Assembly: GCA_934527255.1 (NCBI GenBank)
Contig: CAKTAM010000006.1
Coordinates: 1 to 32,666 of the forward strand
Source: an uncultured Oscillospiraceae bacterium
Lineage (GTDB): Bacteria > Bacillota > Clostridia > Oscillospirales > Ruminococcaceae
DNA length: 32,666 nucleotides
Direction: 5' to 3'
The notes under the pieces are model-generated. The model worked only from the letters and a program-made list of their open reading frames with translations, was not told where the DNA came from and searched no databases. A program made the position numbers and the translations under genes. Numbering within the stretch: position 1 is the first letter of the stretch; every line of letters starts with the position of its first letter. Positions 10,010 to 17,053 of this stretch are shown piece by piece.

Positions 10010-10274
10010 GATGCTTTTCGGCATTTTTCTCTGTGATTTCCACCGCGGCCGTGCCGCCCCCTTGCCGGGCCGGGCAGCCCCCCGGCCGGATGGCCTTTGC
10101 CGTTTTTGTAGCTGCAGGCAGAGCCGCCCCCTGCAAAACCTCTCTGCGCGTTTTTCTGTCCGGGGGACGGCCGTTCTTTTCCTGTTTGGCCTGTTTTGAC
10201 AGGGCCTGCAGTGCGCTCTGTTCTTCCCCTGCGGTCTGCGGCCTGCCTTGGCCCGCCCCCTGCCTTCCGCGCGC
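10010..10274. other. GC-rich intergenic stretch with no recognisable feature
   Basis: Together with flanking bases, 9921-10346 is a 426-base gap. Apart from the promoter at 9981-10009 and the terminator at 10275-10307, I see no gene or RNA. The open frames here have no ribosome binding site. Confidence 0.5.
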
Positions 10275-10307
10275 AAAAAAACAGGGCTGCCGGTCAAGGC
10301 CGCCCTG
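10275..10307 (-). terminator. Intrinsic terminator of ridA
   Basis: Minus strand: CAGGGC / GCCCTG arms (10307-10302 with 10287-10282) extended by CCTTGACCGG, followed by seven T residues. It lies about 40 bases after the ridA stop. Confidence 0.88.
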
Positions 10308-10346
10308 CTTTTCGCGTTTGGGAAAATTCAGCAGTTTTGCACCGCC

Positions 10347-10718
10347 TCAGCCGCACTCAGCCACGGCCTCAATTTCGCACAGCACACCGCGGGGCAGCGT
10401 TTTCACTGCACAGCAGCTGCGGGCGGGGCGGCTGGTGAAATATTCGGCATACACCGTATTGAACGCGGCGAAGTCGTTCATATCCGCCAGAAAGCAGGTG
10501 GTTTTGACCACATGCTCCAGCCCGCTGCCTGCCGCTTCCAGCACGGCGGCCACATTTTTGCAGCTTTGCCGGGCCTGCGCCTCAATGCCCACCGGAGCCG
10601 TGCCGGTGGCGGGATCCACCGGGATCTGCCCGGAGCAATATACCATATTTCCGCTGACCATGCCCTGCGAATAAGGGCCGATCGCCGCGGGAGCCTGCGA
10701 GGTCAAGATCACGCGCAT
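10347..10718 (-). CDS. ridA: RidA family reactive intermediate (enamine/imine) deaminase
   Basis: 123 residues, a full-length YjgF/YER057c/UK114 protein. It hydrolyses reactive enamine/imine intermediates such as 2-aminoacrylate released by PLP enzymes and acts as a trimer in the cytosol. Family marks are AIGPYSQG (12-19), the strand SGQIPVDPATG (29-39), and the C-terminal PARS...LPRGVLCEIEAVA. Arg100 and Glu117 fit the conserved active-site Arg and Glu. The ATG at 10718 follows GGAGGA with good spacing, and a longer upstream frame would run into the tRNA-Glu gene. It stands just after the tRNA terminator and probably uses its own weak promoter, or readthrough. Confidence 0.94.
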   Translation of the reverse strand: MRVILTSQAPAAIGPYSQGMVSGNMVYCSGQIPVDPATGTAPVGIEAQARQSCKNVAAVLEAAGSGLEHVVKTTCFLADMNDFAAFNTVYAEYFTSRPARSCCAVKTLPRGVLCEIEAVAECG

Positions 10719-10767
10719 AAGTGTTTCCTCCGTTTTTCTGATGCTTTCTCCTGTCAACGGGTTTCCG

Positions 10768-10813
10768 ATAAAAGGAAAATCCGGACGATCTCCATAGAGG
10801 AGAGTCCGGATTT
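10768..10813 (-). terminator. Terminator of the tRNA-Met/tRNA-Glu unit
   Basis: Minus strand: AAATCCGGAC (10813-10804) pairs with GTCCGGATTT (10786-10777), with an inner CTCC/GGAG extension, and is followed by TCCTTTT. It begins two bases after the tRNA-Glu CCA end. Confidence 0.85.
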
Positions 10814-10814
10814 C

Positions 10815-10889
10815 TGGTGACCCGTACGGGAATCGAACCCATGTTCCCGCCGTGAAAGGGCGGTGTCTTAACCGCTTGACCAACGGGCC
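10815..10889 (-). tRNA. tRNA-Glu (UUC)
   Basis: 75 bases including an encoded CCA. Acceptor GGCCCGT pairs with ACGGGTC (one G-U), discriminator A, T-arm GGGTTCGAATCCC, anticodon stem CCGCC/GGCGG with loop CTTTCAC giving anticodon TTC. The D-arm GTCAAGCGGTTAAGAC is typical. It lies downstream of tRNA-Met in the same unit. Confidence 0.96.
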
Positions 10890-10979
10890 ATAATACCAAA
10901 CGCTCAGAAAGTCTTGCAACGCCTCACACCGCTTACTATTGCAAGCAAGCCCTGCAACACTCTCTGAGCATTGATATAT

Positions 10980-11056
10980 TGGTGGCGGTAGTAGGACTTG
11001 AACCTACGACAGACCGGGTATGAACCGGGTACTCTAGCCAACTGAGTTATACCGCC
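10980..11056 (-). tRNA. tRNA-Met (CAU), elongator-like
   Basis: 77 bases including CCA. Acceptor GGCGGTA/TACCGCC is perfect, discriminator A, T-loop GGTTCAAGTCC, and anticodon loop TTCATAC gives CAU. Pair 1-72 is G-C, so it is not an initiator. CAU can also be a lysidine-modified tRNA-Ile2, but the overall sequence resembles elongator Met. Confidence 0.9.
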
Positions 11057-11099
11057 AAATATTGCCCTCTGCAGGCTGCCCTGCAAAGAATGCTTTATT

Positions 11100-11128
11100 A
11101 TTATACGGGAAAAGCCGGTGCTTGTCAA
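11100..11128 (-). promoter_or_regulatory. Consensus sigma-A promoter of the tRNA-Met/tRNA-Glu operon
   Basis: Minus strand: TTGACA (11128-11123), 17-base spacer, TATAAT (11105-11100). Both boxes are exact. The predicted start is about 37 bases before tRNA-Met, as expected for a strong stable-RNA promoter. Confidence 0.9.
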
Positions 11129-11150
11129 CCCTCTTTTTCAAAAAAACATC

Positions 11151-11200
11151 AAAAAAAGCGCCCCGCACGGCGGAATGGCTGCCTGCCGTGCGGACGCTTT
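11151..11200. terminator. Bidirectional terminator after serS
   Basis: A long GC stem pairs about 11158-11173 with 11184-11197 (core CCGCACGGC/GCCGTGCGG). The minus-strand exit is seven T residues (11157-11151) and the plus-strand exit is TTTTTATT. It separates serS from the tRNA promoter. A second perfect stem, GCCGTCCTG/CAGGACGGC, at about 11279-11311 has no U-tract. The remainder of 11057-11357 holds nothing further. Confidence 0.85.
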
Positions 11201-11357
11201 TTATTCGGCTTTTTCCTTGCCTGCGCACGCTTGTGCGCACGGGCGCGGAAGGGACGCTTTGCGGGTACGCCGGAGGCTTGCCGTCCTGATGCCTGCGGGC
11301 AGCAGGACGGCGCCTGCAGGCACGCTGTTTCAATGCACCCGCGGCAAAAGTACGTGA

Positions 11358-12653
11358 TCAGTTCTCTTCGATGCGGGTCTTGCCGCCCATATAAGGCTGC
11401 AACGCCTTGGGAATGCGCACGCTGTATTTTTTACCGTCAAATTCCAGATTGTTTTCCAGCAGAGCGATCAGCATACGGGGCGGGGCCACCACGGTGTTGT
11501 TGAGAGTGTGGGCCAGATATTTTTTGCCGTCCTCACCCTTGACGCGAATGCCCAGACGCCGGGCCTGTGCATCGCCCAGGTTCGAGCAGGAGCAGACCTC
11601 GAAATACTTGCCCTGCTTGGGGCTCCACGCCTCAACATCGTACGATTTCACCTTCAGATCGGCCAGATCGCCGGTGCAGCACTCCAACGTGCGCACGGGA
11701 ATATCCATCGAACGGAACAGCTCGACCGAGTAGCCCCACATCTTGTCAAACCATTTCATGCTGTCTTCCGGCTTGCAGATGACGATCATTTCCTGCTTTT
11801 CAAACTGGTGAATACGGTAAATGCCGCGCTCTTCAATGCCGTGTGCGCCTTTTTCCTTGCGGAAGCAGGGCGAATAGCTGGTCAGGGTAAGCGGCAGCTG
11901 GGCCTCGTCGGTGATGGTATCAATGAATTTGCCGATCATCGAATGCTCGGAGGTGCCAATCAGGTACAGATCCTCGCCCTCGATCTTGTACATCATGGCA
12001 TCCATTTCTTCAAAGCTCATCACGCCGCTGACGACGTTGGAGCGGATCATAAAGGGCGGGATGCAGTAGGTAAAGCCCTTGTCGATCATAAAATCACGCG
12101 CATAGGCCGTCACGGCGCTGTGCAGGCGGGCAATGTCGCCCATCAGATAATAGAAGCCCTCGCCTGCCACGCGGCCGGCCGCTTCCTTGTCGATGCCGTG
12201 GAAGCGAGCCATAATGTCCGTATGGTACGGCACTTCAAAATCCGGATGGGTCTGCTCGCCGAACTGCTGCACCTCCACATTTTCGCTGTCATTCCTGCCC
12301 ACCGGCACAGAGGGATCCACAATGTTGGGGATCTTCAGCATAACGCTGCGCAGATCGGTCTCCAGACGGGTCTCCTTTTCGGCAAGGACCTTCAGCTCCT
12401 CGGCCTGCTCGTTGACCAGCTGCTTTTTGGCCTCGGCCTCTTCCTTCAGGCCCTTTCCCATCAGCATACCGATCTCCTTGCTGATCTTGTTGCGGTTGGC
12501 GCGCAGCTCGTCCGCCTTGCGGGTGGTGGCCAGCTTTTCGTCATACAGCGCAATGGCCTGATCGACCAGCGGCAGCTTGGCCTCCTTGAACTTTTTGCGG
12601 ATGTTTTCCTTGACCAGTTCCGGGTTTTCCTTGACAAAACGAATGTCCAGCAT
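11358..12653 (-). CDS. serS: Seryl-tRNA synthetase
   Basis: 431-residue class II aminoacyl-tRNA synthetase that charges tRNA-Ser. The N-terminal third (about 1-105) is the long charged antiparallel coiled coil that grips the tRNA-Ser variable arm. The catalytic domain has the TSEHSMIG serine pocket, class II motif 2 (FRKEKGAHGIEERGIYRIHQ) and motif 3-type residues near VAPPRMLIALLE, with EVCSCSNLGDAQARRLGIR between. Length is normal. ATG at 12653 follows GGAGG with eight bases spacing. It lies 59 bases after parB on the same strand with no promoter or T-box leader between, so it is probably read from the parB transcript. That is notable because many Firmicute serS genes have T-box leaders. 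Confidence 0.98.
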   Translation of the reverse strand: MLDIRFVKENPELVKENIRKKFKEAKLPLVDQAIALYDEKLATTRKADELRANRNKISKEIGMLMGKGLKEEAEAKKQLVNEQAEELKVLAEKETRLETDLRSVMLKIPNIVDPSVPVGRNDSENVEVQQFGEQTHPDFEVPYHTDIMARFHGIDKEAAGRVAGEGFYYLMGDIARLHSAVTAYARDFMIDKGFTYCIPPFMIRSNVVSGVMSFEEMDAMMYKIEGEDLYLIGTSEHSMIGKFIDTITDEAQLPLTLTSYSPCFRKEKGAHGIEERGIYRIHQFEKQEMIVICKPEDSMKWFDKMWGYSVELFRSMDIPVRTLECCTGDLADLKVKSYDVEAWSPKQGKYFEVCSCSNLGDAQARRLGIRVKGEDGKKYLAHTLNNTVVAPPRMLIALLENNLEFDGKKYSVRIPKALQPYMGGKTRIEEN

Positions 12654-12712
12654 TGGGTCTTCCTCCATTTTCCATGCCGTTTGCGGCTTGTTGTTCGGTT
12701 GATGCGGTTTTT

Positions 12713-13579
12713 TCAGGCGTTTCGATTGGCGGGCGGCGTTCCCAGCCGGTTGGCAAAGTCGCGCAGCTGCTCATCACTGTAAAAGCCCACGGATAAGGTG
12801 CCGCTGCCCTCCTTGTACTGTACGCGCACCTCTACGCCCAGTATCTCGCGCAGGGCCAGCTCGACCTCGCCGGGCAGCGCCGGGCGAAGCGCGGCGGGCC
12901 GGGCGGGCGGCGGACCCTTTTTCAGCTTTTTGCACAGCTGCTCGGTCTGGCGGACGGTCAGGCCATCCTTTACCACGCTTTGCGCCGCCGTGCACTGGGC
13001 GTCGCCCTCCAGCCCCAGCAGTACCTTGGCGTGGCCGGTGGAAAGCTTGCCGGTATGCACCAGCTCGCGCACAGGCTCCTCCAGGTTCAGCAGGCGCAGG
13101 CTGTTGGTCACGCCGGTGCGGCTTTTGCCCAGACGCTGGGCAGCCTGCTCCTGCGTATAGCCGCAGCTGTCGATCAGCTGCCGGTAGCCGAACGCCTCCT
13201 CGATGGGATCCAGATCCTCGCGCTGCAGGTTTTCGATCAGCGCGATCTCCATGGCCTCGGCATCCGTCACATCCTTGACGATGGCCGGGACCTCGGTCAG
13301 CCCGGCCAGACGCGCGGCACGCCAGCGGCGCTCGCCCGCAATGATGCGGTAGCCTCCCAGCGGGTTTGGCCGCACCACCAACGGCTGCAGCACGCCGTGC
13401 TGGGCAATGCTGGCGGCCAGCTCGCCCAGCGCTTCCTCGGGAAAGGTTTTGCGCGGCTGCTCCTTGTCGGGTTCAATGTCGCTCAGGCGCAGCGCCGTCG
13501 GCGCGCTGACGGTATTTCCCGCGCTTTCGGCAAACAGGCTGTCCAGCCCGCGCCCGAGGCCGCTTTTTTTTGCTGCCAT
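12713..13579 (-). CDS. parB: Chromosome partition protein ParB (Spo0J)
   Basis: 288-residue CTP-dependent DNA clamp that loads at parS and spreads, placing the origin and recruiting SMC. The N-terminus KKSGLGRGLDSLF (4-16) is the basic peptide that stimulates ParA ATPase. The CTP-binding motif GERRWRAAR is at 82-90 and the second box ENLQREDLDPIEEA at 116-129. The helix-turn-helix YTQEQAAQRLGKSRTGVTNS (141-160) carries Arg154 and Ser160 at positions that, from published ParB/Noc specificity work, are ParB-like (Arg, Thr/Ser). ATG at 13579 follows AAGGAGA. It lies 72 bases after parA in the same operon, with parS-like sites upstream of parA. Confidence 0.97.
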   Translation of the reverse strand: MAAKKSGLGRGLDSLFAESAGNTVSAPTALRLSDIEPDKEQPRKTFPEEALGELAASIAQHGVLQPLVVRPNPLGGYRIIAGERRWRAARLAGLTEVPAIVKDVTDAEAMEIALIENLQREDLDPIEEAFGYRQLIDSCGYTQEQAAQRLGKSRTGVTNSLRLLNLEEPVRELVHTGKLSTGHAKVLLGLEGDAQCTAAQSVVKDGLTVRQTEQLCKKLKKGPPPARPAALRPALPGEVELALREILGVEVRVQYKEGSGTLSVGFYSDEQLRDFANRLGTPPANRNA

Positions 13580-13651
13580 AGCTTCTCCTTCTTGCAGGGG
13601 CTTTTGTTTGCAGGGTGGCCGTCGTGTGCGGCCGCTATACCCGCCCCGCCG

Positions 13652-14416
13652 TTATTTTTTGTTCTTTTTGATAAATTCCACCGCCAGATCAAGATACGCC
13701 TGCGCCCCGCGGGAGCCTGCATCGTAATAATTGACCGGCATGCCGTAGCTGGGGGCCTCGGAAAGACGCACATTGCGCGGAATGGTGGTGGAATACAGCT
13801 TGCCGCCGAAATGCTTTTTGATCTCCTTGACCACCTGCAGCGTCAGGTTCAGCCGGCCGTCATACATGGTCAGCAGAATGCCCTCGATATCCAGATACGG
13901 GTTATACATGGCCTTGGTGTTGCGCACGGTGCTCATCAGCTCGCTGAGGCCCTCCAGCGCGAAAAATTCGCACTGCATGGGAATCAGCACCGTATCGGCG
14001 GCGCACAGGCCGTTGAGGGTGAGCAGATCCAGCGAGGGCGGGCAGTCGATAAAAAGAAAATCGTACCGATCCACCACATCGGCGATGGCCTCCCGCAGGC
14101 GCGATTCGCGCCGGGGCACATCCACCAGCTCCAGCCCGGCGCCGGTCAGCGACAGGTTGGAGGGAATGACATCCACCCGGTAGGCGGTTTTCACCAGCGC
14201 TTCGGACGCTTTCTTTTCGCCGCACAGCAGGTCGTACACACTGCCGGAGATGCCGCGTTTGGAAATGCCGAACCCGCTGGTGCTGTTGCCCTGCGGGTCA
14301 AGATCGATCAGCAAAACGCGGCGGCCCAGCGCAGCCACGCACGAGGATAAATTGACCGCCGTCGTGGTTTTGCCCACGCCGCCCTTTTGATTGGTGATTG
14401 CAACGACTTTTCCCAT
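13652..14416 (-). CDS. parA: Chromosome partition ATPase ParA (Soj)
   Basis: 254-residue MinD/ParA-type ATPase that works with ParB in origin segregation and, in B. subtilis, regulates DnaA. It has the deviant Walker A KGGVGKTT (11-18), the switch region LLIDLDPQGNSTSG, Walker B-type FLFIDCPPSLDLLTLN, and the C-terminal TTIPRNVRLSEAPSYGMPV found in Soj. Length is that of chromosomal Soj, with no extra N-terminal DNA-binding domain. The ATG at 14416 begins the canonical MGKVVAITNQKGG and is preceded by GGGAGGA. It is first of parA-parB(-serS), behind an extended -10 promoter at 14488-14493 that lies close to the parS sites. Confidence 0.97.
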   Translation of the reverse strand: MGKVVAITNQKGGVGKTTTAVNLSSCVAALGRRVLLIDLDPQGNSTSGFGISKRGISGSVYDLLCGEKKASEALVKTAYRVDVIPSNLSLTGAGLELVDVPRRESRLREAIADVVDRYDFLFIDCPPSLDLLTLNGLCAADTVLIPMQCEFFALEGLSELMSTVRNTKAMYNPYLDIEGILLTMYDGRLNLTLQVVKEIKKHFGGKLYSTTIPRNVRLSEAPSYGMPVNYYDAGSRGAQAYLDLAVEFIKKNKK

Positions 14417-14487
14417 AGTTCCTCCCGGAATCTGCCGGAGTATGCCGCCGGTTTCTCTGCGGCGGCCGTTTTTTCTCTGTGACCTTT

Positions 14488-14516
14488 AGTATAGCACACC
14501 AAAAAGTGAATGAAAA
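14488..14516 (-). promoter_or_regulatory. Extended -10 promoter of parA-parB
   Basis: Minus strand: TATACT (14493-14488) preceded by TGC, making an extended -10 (TGnTATACT). A poor -35, TTTTCA (14516-14511), lies 17 bases upstream. It starts transcription about 65 bases ahead of parA. ParB bound at the nearest parS (14556-14571) could feed back on it, which is inference. Confidence 0.6.
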
Positions 14517-14555
14517 GGGGGCTTTCCCTCTTTCGTGGAAGTTTTCCTTGTGTTT

Positions 14556-14571
14556 TGTTCCACGTGGAACC
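14556..14571. promoter_or_regulatory. parS site 1 (GTTCCACGTGGAAC)
   Basis: The 14-bp core 14557-14570 is a perfect palindrome. The 16-mer TGTTCCACGTGGAACC differs by one end base from TGTTCCACGTGGAACA, a form of the bacterial parS consensus. It lies between noc and parA, the usual home of parS. Confidence 0.93.
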
Positions 14572-14603
14572 TTTTGTTTCCTGTTTGAAGGGCAGCTTTG
14601 CAG

Positions 14604-14619
14604 CGTTCCACATGGAACA
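14604..14619. promoter_or_regulatory. parS site 2 (GTTCCACATGGAAC)
   Basis: The same palindromic arms as site 1, with the centre CG changed to CA. It lies 48 bases from site 1 (start to start). Central changes are tolerated in some parS sites; this could also be a weaker or a Noc-preferring site. Confidence 0.8.
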
Positions 14620-14763
14620 TTTTTACTTTTGCCTGCCAGAGACAGCCGAACGGCTTCTGCTCTTTTGCCCTTACAAGCGATTACCACTTTTGCCTGCTGA
14701 CAGAAAAAACGCGGCCAACCGAAGCCCGCTTGTAACCATTACAGCACAAAAAACGGCTGGAAA

Positions 14764-14779
14764 CGTTCCACATGGAACA
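14764..14779. promoter_or_regulatory. parS site 3 (GTTCCACATGGAAC)
   Basis: Identical over the full 16 bases to site 2 (CGTTCCACATGGAACA), 160 bases further on. The shared variant centre argues for selection or duplication rather than chance. Confidence 0.8.
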
Positions 14780-14806
14780 TTCCCGCCGCTTTTTGCAGCC
14801 GCCCGC

Positions 14807-14909
14807 TTTCGCAGGCGATTCTTTCGTAAGCAAGGTTTTCACCTGCGGATCTTTTTCCCGACCAACTTTCGCAGGTGAACCTTTCACTTATGAATTCTTC
14901 ACTTATGAA
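14807..14909. repeat. Direct and inverted repeat cluster next to parS
   Basis: TTTCGCAGGCGATTCTTTC (14807-14825) recurs with three changes at 14867-14885. TTCACCTGCG (14838-14847) forms a perfect inverted repeat with CGCAGGTGAA (14870-14879). TTCACTTATGAA occurs twice, at 14883-14894 and 14898-14909. The cluster is non-coding and lies between parS site 3 and the noc stop. The whole gap 14417-15078 otherwise contains only the parA promoter and parS sites. Confidence 0.7.
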
Positions 14910-15078
14910 AAGTTGATCGCCTCACCTTGTCCGCTTCTTCCCTGCCCGGCCGCTTTGGGGCACTTCTCTCCACAGGGCCGTTTGCTGTGCTCCGACACCC
15001 GCAGCAGCCGTTTTCTCGCCTACAGGTTGCACGCCCCAACGGGCCGTTCGCATTCTCCTCGCGGTCTGAGCACCCGCC

Positions 15079-15879
15079 TCAAGAGGAGCTTTTCACCGGA
15101 ATGCGCACCCGGTATTCAATATAATCCTCCGCGCGGGTCTCCTCGCTTTCCGCCGGGATGCCCGCGCTTTTCATCAGGCCAATGGCACGGTTGATGGTGT
15201 TGACAAAAATGCGCACATCCCGCACCATGCCCACACGCCGCCGCTTTTTGGGCGCGGGCGCGGCCAGGGCGCTGACCCGCTGCTCGGTTTTGGCCACGCT
15301 CCATTCCTCCTGCGCAGCGCGCCGCAGCAGGCCGCAGCGCGCAGGCCCGGCGGGCAGCGTCAGCACCGCGCGGGCGTGGCGCTCGCTCAAGCGTCCATCC
15401 AGGCAGATCTGCTGCTCCTCCTCCGAAAGGTTCAGCAGCCGCAGCTTGTTGCACAGGGCCGATTGGCTCATTCCCAGCCGGGCGGCGGCCTCCTCCTGCG
15501 TGCAGTTCCACAGCTGCAGCAGCAGGCGCAGGGCGCGCGCCTGTTCAAAGCAGTTCAGGTCGCTGCGCTCGCTGTTTTCTATGTAGCCCAGCACGGCGCT
15601 GAGGGTGGCATCTGCCTGACACACCAGCGCAGGAATTTCCGACAGCCCGGCCAGACGGCAGGCACGCAGGCGGCGCTCCCCGGCGATCAGCTGATAACGA
15701 CCGTCAGGCAGCCGCCGCACGCTGACAGGCTGCAGCAGCCCGTTTTCGCGGATGCTCTGCGCCAGGCTTTCCACCTCGGCGGTGTCAAAATGGGTGCGCG
15801 CCTGATAGGGCGACGGTTCAATCTCCTCCGGGCGCAGGCGCAGCACCCGGTTTTCCGCACGGGAACGGTTCAGCAGCAT
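15079..15879 (-). CDS. noc: Nucleoid occlusion protein Noc (ParB paralogue)
   Basis: 266-residue ParB/Noc-family CTPase clamp placed exactly where B. subtilis has noc (between rsmG and parA). The CTP motif AGERRLRACR is at 66-75, box II ENSERSDLNCFEQA at 101-114, and the helix-turn-helix TQEEAAARLGMSQSALCNKL at 127-146. Gln139 and Lys145 occupy the positions that published work found to switch a ParB (Arg, Thr) to Noc DNA specificity (Gln, Lys), whereas the neighbouring ParB has Arg and Ser. Noc in B. subtilis coordinates division with the chromosome. Odd: the N-terminus is only about 14 residues before the conserved fold and lacks an evident amphipathic membrane helix. ATG at 15879 follows AGGAGGA. 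A second ParB rather than true Noc remains possible. Confidence 0.85.
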   Translation of the reverse strand: MLLNRSRAENRVLRLRPEEIEPSPYQARTHFDTAEVESLAQSIRENGLLQPVSVRRLPDGRYQLIAGERRLRACRLAGLSEIPALVCQADATLSAVLGYIENSERSDLNCFEQARALRLLLQLWNCTQEEAAARLGMSQSALCNKLRLLNLSEEEQQICLDGRLSERHARAVLTLPAGPARCGLLRRAAQEEWSVAKTEQRVSALAAPAPKKRRRVGMVRDVRIFVNTINRAIGLMKSAGIPAESEETRAEDYIEYRVRIPVKSSS

Positions 15880-15995
15880 AACGGTTTGTTCCTCCTGTCT
15901 GTTTTAAGACGGCCTGACAAAAGCGGGCAGCCTGACGCTGCGGTTGACAATGCGCACAAGGTCCGTTGCCGTCTTTCTCTTTCCCCACGGGTAGC

Positions 15996-16027
15996 AAAAA
16001 AAGCGGCACACTCGCCCATGGCTGCCG
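15996..16027 (-). terminator. Probable terminator of rsmG
   Basis: Minus strand: CGGCA (16027-16023) pairs with TGCCG (16008-16004) around an inner GCC-ATG-GGC, followed by C and seven T residues. The stem is short but the T-run is good. It suggests noc starts its own unit, although I could not find a convincing noc promoter in 15880-15995. Confidence 0.5.
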
Positions 16028-16159
16028 AAAAAAGTCTTTTTTCTCCGCCGTGCGCCTCAGAGCGCTTTCGGAAAAGCTTTTCCCGGCCTGCTTTCACCAT
16101 ACCAGAGAGCATACCGCTTTTCAAGAAAAACCGTTCGACCGTTTTCGGGCCGACATCTG

Positions 16160-16861
16160 TCATTTCAAGGGGGATTTTGCAATTTTTCCGCCGTTTCGGG
16201 GGTATTGCGGCAAAGTATGCGATATTTTCCGCACCAGTATCAGGCTGCGGGCGCTGCCGTCGGGCAGCGTAAAGCGCCGCACCACCTCCAGCCGACCGCC
16301 CAGCCGGTCAATCGCACCGGCCGCCTCGGCCGTTTCGGCGGCAGCATCGGCCTTCATGGCAATAAACACCCCGCCCGGCCGCACCAGCGGCAGGCAATAT
16401 TCGCACAGCTTGTTCATGGCCGATACCCCGCGCGCCGTGGCCACATCAAACGCCTCGCGCCACTGCTTGCGGGCGGCCTCCTCGGCGCGCTCCTTTACCA
16501 GTTCGGCCGAAAGCCCCAGCTCGCCGCAGACATACCGCAGAAACTCTACCCGCTTGCCGGTGGGCTCCATCAGGGTCAGGCGCAGCTGCGGCCGGTACAG
16601 CCCGGCCACAATGCCCGGAAACCCCGCGCCGGTGCCCACATCCACCAGGCTGCCCTGCACCTCCGGCTGGGCAGCCAGCAGCAGGCTGTCAATAAAATGC
16701 CGCGTTTCGATGCCCTCCGGATCGGTGATGGCGGTCAGGTTCACCTTTTCGTTGTATTCCACCAGCAGCCGGGCATAGGTATCCAGCGCCGTCAGCAGCG
16801 GTTCGCCCACCGTCAGGCCGCATTCGGCTGCGCGGGCAGCCAGTCGCTGTTTGTCGATCAT
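16160..16861 (-). CDS. rsmG: 16S rRNA (guanine-N7) methyltransferase RsmG (GidB)
   Basis: 233-residue methyltransferase that adds N7-methyl to a guanosine in the 530 loop of 16S rRNA; loss gives low-level streptomycin resistance in other bacteria. Features are YNEKVNLTAITDPEGIETRH (36-55), which precedes the fold, the SAM motif LVDVGTGAGFPGIV (72-85), LMEPTGKRVEFL, and ARGVSAMNKLCEYCLPL. Size fits the family. I chose ATG at 16861 (MIDKQRLAAR) behind AAAGGA; a longer upstream frame adds about 60 residues with no homology. It is the third gene of mnmE-mnmG-rsmG, 192 bases after mnmG. That gap shows only a GCCCG/CGGGC hairpin without a U-tract. Confidence 0.96.
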   Translation of the reverse strand: MIDKQRLAARAAECGLTVGEPLLTALDTYARLLVEYNEKVNLTAITDPEGIETRHFIDSLLLAAQPEVQGSLVDVGTGAGFPGIVAGLYRPQLRLTLMEPTGKRVEFLRYVCGELGLSAELVKERAEEAARKQWREAFDVATARGVSAMNKLCEYCLPLVRPGGVFIAMKADAAAETAEAAGAIDRLGGRLEVVRRFTLPDGSARSLILVRKISHTLPQYPRNGGKIAKSPLK

Positions 16862-17053
16862 GCGTCGTTTCCTTTCTGTTTGTGCAGGGGCGGGCAGTAC
16901 CGGGTATCCACGGTACATCGGCAGCCCCGGCACACCTGCTGCATCGGTCATTCCGCATACATCAGGCACACCGGGCATGCTTTTATCCATCTGACATTCC
17001 CGCAGGGTATCTCTGCCCGCAAGGAAAGCCTCCCCCGCCCGCAAACGGGCTTT

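Noticed and set aside
10582..10899. Minus-strand frame crossing tRNA-Glu and ridA
   Set aside because: It runs through a complete tRNA gene and its terminator; no coding evidence.
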